This document shows, piece after piece, positions 42,397-50,965 of a stretch of DNA of 64,000 nt. The translations under genes and the position numbers were made by a program. The stretch's first letter is position 1; each line of letters begins with the position of its first letter. The stretch spans positions 62,001 to 126,000 of the forward strand of contig WRET01000001.1 of the NCBI GenBank assembly GCA_009779195.1. Direction: 5' to 3'. This DNA is from Micrococcales bacterium (GTDB taxonomy: Bacteria > Actinomycetota > Actinomycetes > Actinomycetales > Cellulomonadaceae). A model generated the notes under the pieces. That model was given only the letters and a program-made list of their open reading frames with translations, was not told the DNA's origin and ran no database searches.

Positions 42397-43494
42397 ATGA
42401 GCAACCAGGGTCCTGGGGGGCCATGGCCCCCTCCCGATCCGTACCGTCGGCCACCGGAGCCTGAGGCTGGGCCCGGCGACACCGAGGCGTACGGGCTCTA
42501 CGGGGACCCGCCGGTCCAGTCGTACGGCCCACAGCAGGCCTCGCCGACGCAGGTCTACGGCCCGCAGCCGACCCAGACGTATCCTGCTCAGCCGCCCCCG
42601 GGGCCGGCCCAGCCGACGCAGGCGTATGGCTCGCAGTACCCGCCTGGGTCTTCGCCGCCCCAGCCGGGGTACGGGTCGTCGCCCCCGCAGCAGCCGTACC
42701 AGCCGTCGCCGGAGCCCTACGGCACGTCGCCGCAACCCGTTCCGCCGATGCCCCCACCACAAGACGGGTATGCGCCTGGGCCCCCGACCGGCCCGGGCTA
42801 CGTGCCTGGTGGCTACCCCCCGCCGTACGGACCTGCGCCCAAAGGCGGGTCTGGGGCCAAGACCGCGGCCATCGCAGTGGCAGCAGTGGTCGTGGTGGCG
42901 TTGGTCATCACCGGTGCGGTCCTGGTCACCAAGAGCCGTTCTGACGACGAGGCAAAAGTCAAGACCACGAGCCCTGTGACGACGTCCGTGTCCCAGACCC
43001 CACCACCGATCACGCCGACCACCCCGACCCCCTCGCCCACAACGCCGGGCCCCACCGTGACGATGAGCATGGCCGATGCGTTGGCGACGGCCGAAAGGGC
43101 GTTCCCAGGCTTCTCGAACACCTACACGACCTGCATCGCAGATGATCAAGGGCTGTTCGTCGAGGTTGACCTCCAGCTGTCGTGCTCGGGCAAGGACGGT
43201 GCGTACATCAGGATCTTGCTCTGGAGAGGAACAGGCTCTGGTTACGGACCGGTCCGCGAGTGGTTCAAGAACGACCCGATCACGGAGCCGACCTGGGCGC
43301 ACGGCAAAGACTTCCAGTACGACGCGAGCGGGATCTACTACCAGTACATCCGGTGCTACTCAGGCGTCCCGGTCTGCATCGACGCGTTCAAAGACACCAA
43401 GGCGGAGGCGGAAGCGGCCATCAACGGTGTGGGTTACCTCGACTCTGCTGGGATCAGGGAGTTCCAGACCTGGTTGGCAGGGCAACCCTTCTGA
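42397..43494 (+). CDS. proline-rich single-span membrane protein (paralogue 2)
   Basis: 365 aa. The proline/tyrosine/glutamine-rich head is longer (about 145 residues, QVYGPQPTQTYPAQPPPG and similar), followed by a helix (AAIAVAAVVVVALVITGAVLV) and an external domain with four cysteines in the same places as paralogue 1 (YTTCIAD, QLSCSGK, IRCYSGV, VCIDAF). A tandem duplication is evident. It may bind a surface ligand, but nothing specific can be said. Confidence 0.7.
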   Translation: MSNQGPGGPWPPPDPYRRPPEPEAGPGDTEAYGLYGDPPVQSYGPQQASPTQVYGPQPTQTYPAQPPPGPAQPTQAYGSQYPPGSSPPQPGYGSSPPQQPYQPSPEPYGTSPQPVPPMPPPQDGYAPGPPTGPGYVPGGYPPPYGPAPKGGSGAKTAAIAVAAVVVVALVITGAVLVTKSRSDDEAKVKTTSPVTTSVSQTPPPITPTTPTPSPTTPGPTVTMSMADALATAERAFPGFSNTYTTCIADDQGLFVEVDLQLSCSGKDGAYIRILLWRGTGSGYGPVREWFKNDPITEPTWAHGKDFQYDASGIYYQYIRCYSGVPVCIDAFKDTKAEAEAAINGVGYLDSAGIREFQTWLAGQPF

Positions 43495-43573
43495 CCTGCG
43501 GACCCCTCAGCGCGTGGCAGTATGGTCTGGTGCTGGCAGCAAGGACCCTACGAGCGACCGTCTGGGGACTGAT

Positions 43574-44830
43574 GTGAACGACGACACCGTCCGCCGCCGG
43601 GAAGTGAGCGGCGCTCCGCGCACCCCTGAGCCGGAGACCCCGACCATGGCGTTCCCACCCTTGCCGGACGGTCCACCCGTCGCGCCGGCCCCGACGATGG
43701 CGTTCCCACCGGATGGTCCACCTGCCACGCCGACCAAAGCCATGCCCTTCCCCCAGCCGGCTCCGGCACGCCCACCGCGGAGCGTCGAGTACACCGCCCC
43801 GCCAGCCCCGGTGCCCCCGCGCCCGGCCTACCCCGAACCGGCGGCCTACCCCGAGCCGACGCGGTACCCCGAGCCTGCGCCCTACGGTGACCCGTACGCC
43901 CAGCAGGCACCAGCCCCCCCGTCGCGGGTGCCACGTTTCTTCTCCACGCGCGTGCTGTCGGAGGTCCAGGCGTCAGCGGTCTCCCGCCGTGCCTCGACCA
44001 ACGCCTTGGCTGTGCTGGCTGCGGCCAACGCGGTGTTCTTGCTGGCGGTCACCGTCCCGGAGATCGTGCCGTGGTGGCCCGTCGTGTTCCGCCAGCTGGC
44101 ACCGTTGATCGCCACACCCCTGGCGACCGGGGGACAAGAGCTCATCAACGACCAAGGCCCGGGCCTGGTCCAGACAGGCATGCTGCTCGCGGCGTTCGTC
44201 GCCTACGTCTCGGCCCACCGTCAGGGGCAATACCGGATGGTCGGTCTGAGCGCGGCGATCGTCACCGCCGTGCTGGCCGTCCTGTCAGCGTTGATGGGTC
44301 TGGTGGTCTTCGGCCGCGACGGGGCCCTGGGGGCGGCTCTGGCCGGGATCGTCGCGCTGCTCGCCGGGCGGACGGCCAACGCTATGCGCACCCCCGTGGG
44401 GCCGCGGGCCGACAGGATCGGCACGACCTTCGTCTTCACCTACGGGTTGAGCCTGGTCATCCCGCTGGGGGTCGGGCGGGCCCTGTTCTCCCCTGGGCTC
44501 GCCGAGGCAGCCCAGGGCCTGGCGGCTGCTGGCGACATGGGTGTCCGGTTCTTGGCCATGGGACACCTGGCGACGCTGTGGCTGTACCTGGGGGGCCTGT
44601 CGGTGGGCATCGTGTTCTGGGTGCTGCTCCAGCTGGTCCCGCCGTGGGCCGGCAGGCCACTGGTCCGACCGATCGCCATAGCACTGCTGGTCCTGGCGGT
44701 CGGCTGGGTGACAGTGGGGTACCAGGCGTCGTCCAGCGGCAAGGAACGCACCGAACAGCTGTACACCGAGCACCCGAACATCGTGAACAAGAGACCAGGG
44801 GACACGGATCCGACACTCGGCGGGCCCTGA
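43574..44830 (+). CDS. proline-rich multi-pass membrane protein
   Basis: 418 aa from a GTG at 43574 preceded by GGGGA. The first 135 residues are proline-rich with TMAFPP and YPEP repeats. The rest has about six membrane helices (ALAVLAAANAVFLLAVTV, LLAAFVAYVSA, LAVLSALMGLVVFG, SLVIPLGVGRALF, LWLYLGGLSVGIVFWVLLQL, IAIALLVLAVGWVTVGY). A longer frame starting in the previous gene is rejected. Function unknown. Confidence 0.65.
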   Translation: MNDDTVRRREVSGAPRTPEPETPTMAFPPLPDGPPVAPAPTMAFPPDGPPATPTKAMPFPQPAPARPPRSVEYTAPPAPVPPRPAYPEPAAYPEPTRYPEPAPYGDPYAQQAPAPPSRVPRFFSTRVLSEVQASAVSRRASTNALAVLAAANAVFLLAVTVPEIVPWWPVVFRQLAPLIATPLATGGQELINDQGPGLVQTGMLLAAFVAYVSAHRQGQYRMVGLSAAIVTAVLAVLSALMGLVVFGRDGALGAALAGIVALLAGRTANAMRTPVGPRADRIGTTFVFTYGLSLVIPLGVGRALFSPGLAEAAQGLAAAGDMGVRFLAMGHLATLWLYLGGLSVGIVFWVLLQLVPPWAGRPLVRPIAIALLVLAVGWVTVGYQASSSGKERTEQLYTEHPNIVNKRPGDTDPTLGGP

Positions 44831-44866
44831 CGTTGTTGTGCGCGACCAGCCCATACCCTGGGGGTC

Positions 44867-45694
44867 GTGACCGACAACGCGGCTGTGCCTGACGTCGCTG
44901 TGAGGCAAGCCGCTGCGCCCGAAACCACTGTGCCCGAGACCGCTGCACCCGGCGACGGGCGTCACGCTTTCGCCCGTCCGGTGCCCACACCGCCGCAGAC
45001 CGGACCGGTCGCACTCACCCAGGTCCTGGCCCCGGCGGAGCTCGAGCCGCCCGAACCAGCCCCGGTCACCTCGCCGGACGGTTTTGACGAGGTCCGTGTG
45101 GCCTCGTTCTTCCCGCCCGCCCCTCCGCCCGCGCCTGCGTCTGTGCCGCCTGTCGCTCCCACGGGTACCGCCCCCATGACGCCCGTTGCCGCGGTGCCGG
45201 CCGTACCTGCCCCTGCCCCACACCGTGATCTCGACCCGAACCCGCCAAGAAAGGCCGGGGCTGGCACGCACGTCCTGGGCGTGCTCGTCGGTGTGTTGGT
45301 GGGTCCCGTCGGTGCCGCGGCGCTGCTGCTGGGCCAGTCGCGGATCCTCGCGGTGCAGACCGACGGGTGGGACGCCGATGTGGACGTGCCCGGTATCGCC
45401 CTGGTTGTCGTCTCGGCGTTGGTCCTGGCCGCCCTGGTGCTCGCAGCCGGGTGGACGGCGGCGGCCCCCGCGGCCGGTGGGGTGCTCACCACTGGCCTGG
45501 GCACCTGGGCTCTGGTCGTCCCGAGCAGCTTCGGCGCTGTTGTGAGCATCGGCGGCGACTGGCGCACCACAGTGGAGCAGGCTGTCGTCGCCGCGACGTC
45601 CGGCACTTTGCTCGTCGTCGGTCTTGGGCTGCTCGCTGCCGCCGTCGCCGCATCGGCCGCCCGTCGCGCCGGAGTCCGCCGAGGCCGCGCGTAA
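44867..45694 (+). CDS. proline-rich membrane protein
   Basis: 275 aa from a GTG at 44867. Residues 1-130 are alanine-, proline- and PETT-rich (APETTVPETAAPG, like the tail of the DUF4097-PASTA protein). Three to four helices follow (LGVLVGVLVGPVGAAALLLG, IALVVVSALVLAALVLAAGW, SSFGAVVSIGG, TLLVVGLGLLAAAVAASA). It may belong with the three preceding genes as one envelope cluster. No family is recognised. Confidence 0.65.
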   Translation: MTDNAAVPDVAVRQAAAPETTVPETAAPGDGRHAFARPVPTPPQTGPVALTQVLAPAELEPPEPAPVTSPDGFDEVRVASFFPPAPPPAPASVPPVAPTGTAPMTPVAAVPAVPAPAPHRDLDPNPPRKAGAGTHVLGVLVGVLVGPVGAAALLLGQSRILAVQTDGWDADVDVPGIALVVVSALVLAALVLAAGWTAAAPAAGGVLTTGLGTWALVVPSSFGAVVSIGGDWRTTVEQAVVAATSGTLLVVGLGLLAAAVAASAARRAGVRRGRA

Positions 45695-46012
45695 CAGCTG
45701 TCGGCATCCCTGTCGCCCTGCGCAAATACCGTTGACCTGCTGATTCAGTCCCGCTATTTGGCGACTGTGCGCGGGTGTGCGCGGAGGAAAGCTGCTCGTC
45801 GCTCGTTGGTGACGTCATACCTGGTCACAGCGCTGATGAAACCTGTGGGACTGGTGTTTCACCTGGGCTCTGCGTGGCCGGTGGGACACAGCTCAACTAT
45901 TGTGACAGATGTTACTGACGAGGTGAAGACTCTCTATGTCTTCAGGACTGGCCCCGACCCGCCGATCCAGCACACGAGGCCGGGTTCGCCCGGGCACGAC
46001 GTGGAGGTGGAT
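45695..46012 (+). other. leader region of the NlpC/P60 gene with two hairpins
   Basis: About 320 bases before the start codon. TGAAAC/GTTTCA can pair across 45837-45862, and a 7-bp stem (TGAAGAC/GTCTTCA) occupies 45924-45944. I compared it with the c-di-AMP (ydaO) riboswitch that often precedes such hydrolases and do not see the conserved core. Confidence 0.35.
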
Positions 46013-47245
46013 GTGGGAGAGCTTGCCCGACCAAGCCATGTGCGACGCGGTATCGCCGGTGTGGTCGCGGGTCTCGCAGCGCTGACGCTCACCGCGACCA
46101 CCGCGCTGGCCGACCCACCACCGTCCGACGACGACGTGCGCCGCGCCCAGGAGGCGGTCGACGACGCCGCAGGGTCGGTCACAGCCATGGAGGCTGAGCT
46201 TGCGCTGCTGGCCGCCCAGGACGAGGCCGCCCAGATCGCAGTCCAGACCGCGGGGGAGACCTACGCCCAGGCCATGGAGACGTCCCGCCAGGCCGACGCC
46301 GACGCCACCTCCGCTGCCGCAGCCAAGAAAGACGCGGACGCCTCCGTCGCAGAAGCCCGCACCCAGCTGGTGCAGGTCGCGCGCCAGCTGGCGACCACCG
46401 GCCAGACCGACGCGCTGACCGCTCTGCTGTCGGCCGACGACTTCGAGGACATGGCTGAGCGGACCGCCCAGCTCGAGCACGTCACCGGTCGCAACGACCA
46501 GATCGTCCAAGAGTTCCTCGCGTCCCAGACCGTCGCGCAGACCATGGACCAACGGGCCAAGGACACCGCTGGGGCTGCTGCTGCTGCCAAGACCGGAGCC
46601 GAGACTGCCCTGGGTCAGGCACAGACGGCCGCCACCGCGGCCCAGACGTCGCTGGAGGCCGGCCGCCAGCGTCGTGGAGAGCTGCTCGCAGCGCTCGCGA
46701 CGGCGCAGAACACGTCCCTGGAGGTCCAGCAGGCCCGCCAGACTGCGATCGACGCCGCCCGCGAGGCCCAGGCCCAGGCCGACGCCCGGGCCGCCGCCCA
46801 GAACCCGAGGCCGGGTTCGTCCGGCGGCGGGTCGTCGACCAGCGCACCAGCCTCGGGTGGGACGACCGCCAGCTCATCCTCAGGTGGCGAGACGGCTGTG
46901 GCCTGGGCGCGGACCCAGATCGGCAAACCGTACGTGTGGGCCGCAGCAGGGCCGAACTCTTACGACTGCTCAGGGCTGACCCAGCAGGCGTGGCGTCAGG
47001 CTGGGGTGTCGCTGGCGCACTCGTCGCGCACGCAGTACACCCAGGTCAAGAAGGTCCCGATAGCGGACCTGCGCGTCGGTGACCTCGTCTTCTGGGCCTC
47101 TAACACCTCAGACCCGTCGACGATCTACCACGTGGCGCTGTGGACCGGCCCAGGGACGATCCTCGAAGCCCCGGCCCCGGGCGGGTACGTGCGCACCTGG
47201 TCTTTGAAGTACTCCAACCTCATGCCCTACGGCGGCCGTCCATAA
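46013..47245 (+). CDS. NlpC/P60 peptidoglycan endopeptidase (RipA-like)
   Basis: 410 aa. A signal peptide (GIAGVVAGLAALTLTATTALA) is followed by a long coiled coil rich in alanine and glutamine (residues 40-270), a glycine/serine linker and an NlpC/P60 domain. The catalytic cysteine is C319 in NSYDCSGLTQQAW and the histidine H373 in YHVALWTGPG. It would cut stem peptides of cell-wall peptidoglycan during division. The GTG at 46013 is chosen because GGAGG lies five bases upstream. It converges on ppa with a 17-base gap. Confidence 0.92.
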   Translation: MGELARPSHVRRGIAGVVAGLAALTLTATTALADPPPSDDDVRRAQEAVDDAAGSVTAMEAELALLAAQDEAAQIAVQTAGETYAQAMETSRQADADATSAAAAKKDADASVAEARTQLVQVARQLATTGQTDALTALLSADDFEDMAERTAQLEHVTGRNDQIVQEFLASQTVAQTMDQRAKDTAGAAAAAKTGAETALGQAQTAATAAQTSLEAGRQRRGELLAALATAQNTSLEVQQARQTAIDAAREAQAQADARAAAQNPRPGSSGGGSSTSAPASGGTTASSSSGGETAVAWARTQIGKPYVWAAAGPNSYDCSGLTQQAWRQAGVSLAHSSRTQYTQVKKVPIADLRVGDLVFWASNTSDPSTIYHVALWTGPGTILEAPAPGGYVRTWSLKYSNLMPYGGRP

Positions 47246-47262
47246 CGCTGGGCTGGTCCGTC

Positions 47263-47757
47263 TCAGTGGTGGTGGCCAGCGTCCTTGGCCCGCTGGTACG
47301 ACCGCTGGATCTCCACCTCGGCGTCGGCGCGGCCGACCCAGTGCGCACCTTCGACGGACTTACCCGGTTCCAGGTCCTTGTAGACCTCGAAGAAGTGCTG
47401 GATCTCCAGGCGGTGGAAGTCGGACACGTCGTCGATGTCCTGGCGCCATGCCGCGCGCTGGTCACCGGTCGGCACGCACAGCACCTTGTCGTCGCCGCCA
47501 GCCTCGTCGCGCATGCGGAACATACCCAGCGCCCGGCAGCGGATCAGGCAGCCAGGGAACGTGGGCTCTTCGAGCAGCACCAGGGCGTCCAGGGGGTCGC
47601 CGTCCTCGCCGAGGGTGTCATCGATATAGCCGTAGTCGTCGGGGTACCGGGTCGAGGTGAACAGCATCCGGTCCAGGCGGATCCGGCCTGAGTCGTGGTC
47701 GACCTCGTACTTGTTGCGCTGCCCTTTCGGGATCTCGATGGTGACGTCAAAGTCCAC
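47263..47757 (-). CDS. ppa: soluble inorganic pyrophosphatase
   Basis: Family I pyrophosphatase, 164 aa. [44 protein letters not shown] and a C-terminal EKGKWV-like [10 protein letters not shown] are seen. The aspartates of DGDPLDAL bind Mg2+. It carries a histidine-rich tail ending in HHH. It is divergent from dacB. Together with two membrane pyrophosphatases it gives the organism three routes for PPi. Confidence 0.96.
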   Translation of the reverse strand: MDFDVTIEIPKGQRNKYEVDHDSGRIRLDRMLFTSTRYPDDYGYIDDTLGEDGDPLDALVLLEEPTFPGCLIRCRALGMFRMRDEAGGDDKVLCVPTGDQRAAWRQDIDDVSDFHRLEIQHFFEVYKDLEPGKSVEGAHWVGRADAEVEIQRSYQRAKDAGHHH

Positions 47758-47887
47758 AGTAGCCTCCGCAGTTTGGGCGGGACGCCCACGGACGAGCGTC
47801 CTGCACAGTAGTCTGGCCTACAGACCTCTTCGTGCGCTATCGACCGGCCAGAAGTGAGCGCAAGGGGACACCAACCAGGGCAGGAAC

Positions 47888-49351
47888 ATGAGCAACACAC
47901 ACCGATGGGGGACACCGACGAGCACCATGGCAGGTACCAGGAGCCCGGCCCGCACCCGACGCGTGCAGATCTGGGCGGCCAGCGTCGCGGCGGTGCTCGT
48001 CTGCGTGGCGGGGTACGTCACCGCCGACGCTCTGGACGTGGTGCCCGGCTTCTTGACGTTCGCCCCGGAACCTGCCCCGCAGTCACCGTTCCCGCCCGTC
48101 CTGGATCCCGGCCCGGCGGCCCCCGCGCTGGGCGACCTGGACCCCAACGCTCCTGTGCCGTCCGCAGCCCAGGTCCAGGCCAAGGTCGACGCGCTGGTGG
48201 CCGACCCTGCGGCAGGTCCGAACATCGGAGTGGTCGTCGTCGACCAGCTCACCGGGGCTGTGCTGGGCGAGCACTCCGTCGGCCAAGGACGCCAGCCTGC
48301 GTCCATCGCCAAGCTCCTCACCGCGGTGGCCGCGCTCACCGTCATGAGCCCCGAGACCACGCTCGACACCACCGCGGTGCTCGTCGGCGACCAGGTGGTG
48401 CTCGTCGGCGCCGGGGACATCATGCTCGGTGACGGCGCGGGCGACCCGGACGCCGTCGACGGCCGGGCCGGTCTGGGTGACCTCGCGCAGCAGACTGCGA
48501 CAGCCCTGCGCGCCAGCGGGGTGACGACGGTGAGCGTCGGCGTGGACGACTCGCTGTTTGCTGGTCCGCAGCTGGCGCCAGGCTGGGAACCTGACCACCT
48601 CTCCTTGGGGTACACAGCCCACATCACCGCCCTGGCGGTGCATATGGCCAAGACCGACCCGACCCAGATGTACTCGCGGCGCCACGCCGACCCGTCGCTG
48701 CACGCCGCGCAGACGTTCGCCACACGGCTGGGTGAGGAGGGCATCACCGTCACCGGGACCCCTGCGCGCACCACGGTCACCACCGGGGCGAAACCGCTCG
48801 GGGTGGTCTCGTCGGCGCCGCTGGTCGATGTCGCGGAGTACTTCTTGCGCACCTCCGACAACACCGTCACCGAGGCGGTCGCCCGGCTCGTCGCTATCGC
48901 CCAAGGTGCCAGCGCCGACTTCGACGGTGCGACGACCTCGGTGCTCGCTGTCGTCGCCTCCCTGGGGGTGGACACTGCCGGCGCGCACCTGGCCGACGCT
49001 TCCGGCCTGGCTGGTGGCTCGGCCGTCCCTGTCTCGACGTTCATCGGCGTGGTGCAGCTGGTGACCAGTCCCGAGCACCCCGAGCTGCTCGGGATCGTCG
49101 TCGGGATGCCGGTCAGCGGTCTCACCGGCACTCTCGCCACCCGTTTCACCACGTCGGAGGCCCGCGGTATGGTCCGTGCCAAGACTGGTTCACTACCTGG
49201 GGTGAGGTCCCTGGCCGGGACAGTGGTCACCGCCGACGGCCGTGCCCTCGACTTCGTCGTCATGGCCGACCAGGTGCCGCCGGACAAGGAGGCCCGCGTC
49301 CCTGTGGACAGCTTCGTCTCCACGCTGGCCGCCTGCGGGTGTGGTGGTTGA
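47888..49351 (+). CDS. dacB: D-alanyl-D-alanine carboxypeptidase/endopeptidase (PBP4, S13 family)
   Basis: Penicillin-binding protein of class C. 487 aa with a signal-anchor near residues 28-45. The motifs are S139-IAK (QPASIAKLLTA), the SDN triad (RTSDNTVTEAV) and KTG (VRAKTGSLPGV). It trims or cuts peptide cross-links outside the membrane. Divergent pairing with ppa is the usual actinobacterial arrangement. Confidence 0.93.
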   Translation: MSNTHRWGTPTSTMAGTRSPARTRRVQIWAASVAAVLVCVAGYVTADALDVVPGFLTFAPEPAPQSPFPPVLDPGPAAPALGDLDPNAPVPSAAQVQAKVDALVADPAAGPNIGVVVVDQLTGAVLGEHSVGQGRQPASIAKLLTAVAALTVMSPETTLDTTAVLVGDQVVLVGAGDIMLGDGAGDPDAVDGRAGLGDLAQQTATALRASGVTTVSVGVDDSLFAGPQLAPGWEPDHLSLGYTAHITALAVHMAKTDPTQMYSRRHADPSLHAAQTFATRLGEEGITVTGTPARTTVTTGAKPLGVVSSAPLVDVAEYFLRTSDNTVTEAVARLVAIAQGASADFDGATTSVLAVVASLGVDTAGAHLADASGLAGGSAVPVSTFIGVVQLVTSPEHPELLGIVVGMPVSGLTGTLATRFTTSEARGMVRAKTGSLPGVRSLAGTVVTADGRALDFVVMADQVPPDKEARVPVDSFVSTLAACGCGG

Positions 49352-49445
49352 GCGGGGCGTCAGCTGTGCCCACAGTGGGCCGAAACCCGCAGAGCCGTCG
49401 GCGGCACGCGAAGGTCGTCCGTGGACCGGCGGACCGGCTTTGGGC

Positions 49446-49451
49446 TACCAT
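49446..49451 (+). promoter_or_regulatory. -10 element giving a leaderless uORF before metY
   Basis: TACCAT lies six bases before the ATG at 49458, so transcription would start at or next to that ATG. A weak -35 (TGGACC, 49422-49427) is 18 bases upstream. Confidence 0.5.
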
Positions 49452-49457
49452 GGACAC

Positions 49458-49481
49458 ATGTTCTTTCGAATGTGCCGCTGA
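49458..49481 (+). CDS. seven-residue leader peptide MFFRMCR upstream of metY
   Basis: ATG TTC TTT CGA ATG TGC CGC TGA encodes MFFRMCR, with two sulfur amino acids apart from the initiator. It sits directly at the predicted transcription start and is followed by about 160 bases that can form several stems before metY. Short actinobacterial leader peptides with a near-terminal cysteine are known in front of sulfur-metabolism genes, where ribosome stalling controls the operon. I infer attenuation of metY-metX by cysteine or methionine supply. Confidence 0.5.
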   Translation: MFFRMCR

Positions 49482-49644
49482 CCAGCGCACGTTCGACTGT
49501 GCCCGCAGATCGAGGTGATCTGCTAGAGCTCCGGCCGTGCGTTGCACCCGCCTGACTGGCGAGTGGCTGTCAGCCGAGACTCGCCTGTGAGGCACCCCCC
49601 GTCCCCCGCGCGGCACCTGTTGTGCCCTTTCACAGGAGAGAACG
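49482..49644 (+). promoter_or_regulatory. structured 5' leader of metY-metX
   Basis: The leader contains a nested stem GGCGAGT/ACTCGCC enclosing GGCTGTCAGCC near 49555-49590, and an AGATC-GAGGT-GATCT hairpin near 49507. A CACAGGAGAG ribosome site ends it. No SAM riboswitch core is recognised. The arrangement fits an attenuator responding to translation of MFFRMCR. Confidence 0.4.
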
Positions 49645-50964
49645 ATGAGCAACGACAGCTGGAGCTTCGAGACACGCCAGATCCATGCTGGCCAGACACC
49701 TGACACCGACACCGGGTCACGGGCCCTTCCTATCTACCAGACCACGGCGTACGTCTTCGCCGACGCCGAGCAAGCGGCCAACCGGTTCGCGCTGGAAGAG
49801 CTCGGCCCGATCTACACCCGGCTGGGCAACCCGACCCAGGAGGTCGTGGAGAACCGTATCGCCTCGCTCGAAGGGGCTGCCGGTGGGCTGCTGGTCTCGT
49901 CGGGCCAGGCCGCCGAGACGCTGGCCATCCTCAACGTCGCCGAGGCTGGTGACCACGTGGTCTCCAGCGCGTCGCTGTACGGGGGCACCCACAACCTGCT
50001 GGCGAGCACCCTGAAGAAGTTCGGTGTTGCCACCACCTTCGTCGCCGACCCTGGGGACCTCGACCAGTGGCGCGCAGCGGTCCGGCCGAACACCAAGGTG
50101 TTCTACGGCGAGGTCATCCCCAACCCCAAGACCGACGTGCTCGACATCGAACCTGTCGCGGCCCTGGCGCACGAGGTCGGCGTCCCGCTGGTCGTCGACA
50201 ACACCGTCGCCACCCCGTACCTGGTCAACCCCATCGAGTGGGGCGCTGACGTGGTCATCCACTCGGCGACGAAATATCTGGGCGGGCACGGCACAGCCGT
50301 CGCCGGGGCCATCGTCGATGCTGGCCGTTTCGACTACACGGCCGACGCGGCCAAGTTCCCGGGTTTCAACGAGCCCGACCCGGGGTACCACGGCCTGCGC
50401 TGGGGTCGGGACCTGGGCGCCGGAGGAAGGCTCGGCGCGAACCTGTCATACATCCTCAAAGCCCGTTCCCAGCTGCTGCGTGACCTGGGAACCGCTGTGA
50501 GCCCGTTCAACGCCTGGCTCGTCGCCCAGGGTATCGAGACGTTGTCGCTGCGTATGGAACGTCACGTGGCGAACGCCGAACGGGTCGCCACGTGGCTCGA
50601 CGCCCGCGACGACGTGAGCTTCGTCAACTACGCCGGGCTGGCCTCCAGCCCGTACCACGCCCTGAAGCGCAAGTACGCGCCCAGAGGCGCTGGGGCGGTG
50701 CTGTCGTTCGAGCTGCCCGGCGGGGTCGGTGCGGGCCGGGCGTTCGTCTCAGGGCTCACCCTGCACTCCCACGTGGCGAACATCGGCGACGTGCGCTCGC
50801 TGGTCACCCACCCCGCGTCCACGACGCACGCGCAGCTGGGCGAGGCCGAGCAGGCGCTGTCCGGGGTGACACCGGGGCTTATCCGCCTGGCGGTCGGCCT
50901 GGAGCATATCGACGACATCATCGACGACCTGGACGCCGGGTTCCGTGCGGTGAAGGAGGTATGA
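49645..50964 (+). CDS. metY: O-acetylhomoserine sulfhydrylase MetY
   Basis: PLP enzyme joining O-acetylhomoserine with sulfide (or methanethiol) to give homocysteine (or methionine). 439 aa. Signatures: PIYQTTAYVF, YTRLGNPTQEVVENRIASLEG, SASLYGGTHNLL, VDNTVATPYLVNPIEWGAD and the PLP-lysine segment HSATKYLGGHG. AGGAGAG lies before the ATG. metX begins two bases after its stop, so the substrate-making enzyme is co-expressed. Confidence 0.96.
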   Translation: MSNDSWSFETRQIHAGQTPDTDTGSRALPIYQTTAYVFADAEQAANRFALEELGPIYTRLGNPTQEVVENRIASLEGAAGGLLVSSGQAAETLAILNVAEAGDHVVSSASLYGGTHNLLASTLKKFGVATTFVADPGDLDQWRAAVRPNTKVFYGEVIPNPKTDVLDIEPVAALAHEVGVPLVVDNTVATPYLVNPIEWGADVVIHSATKYLGGHGTAVAGAIVDAGRFDYTADAAKFPGFNEPDPGYHGLRWGRDLGAGGRLGANLSYILKARSQLLRDLGTAVSPFNAWLVAQGIETLSLRMERHVANAERVATWLDARDDVSFVNYAGLASSPYHALKRKYAPRGAGAVLSFELPGGVGAGRAFVSGLTLHSHVANIGDVRSLVTHPASTTHAQLGEAEQALSGVTPGLIRLAVGLEHIDDIIDDLDAGFRAVKEV

Positions 50965-50965
50965 G

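Noticed and set aside
45695..46012. c-di-AMP (ydaO) riboswitch before the NlpC/P60 gene
   Set aside because: Such riboswitches are common in this gene context, but the characteristic conserved blocks are not recognisable here; only short hairpins are.
49482..49644. SAM riboswitch upstream of metY
   Set aside because: The conserved SAM-I/SAM-IV core segments are not seen. The uORF with following stems explains the region better, although a divergent riboswitch cannot be excluded by eye.
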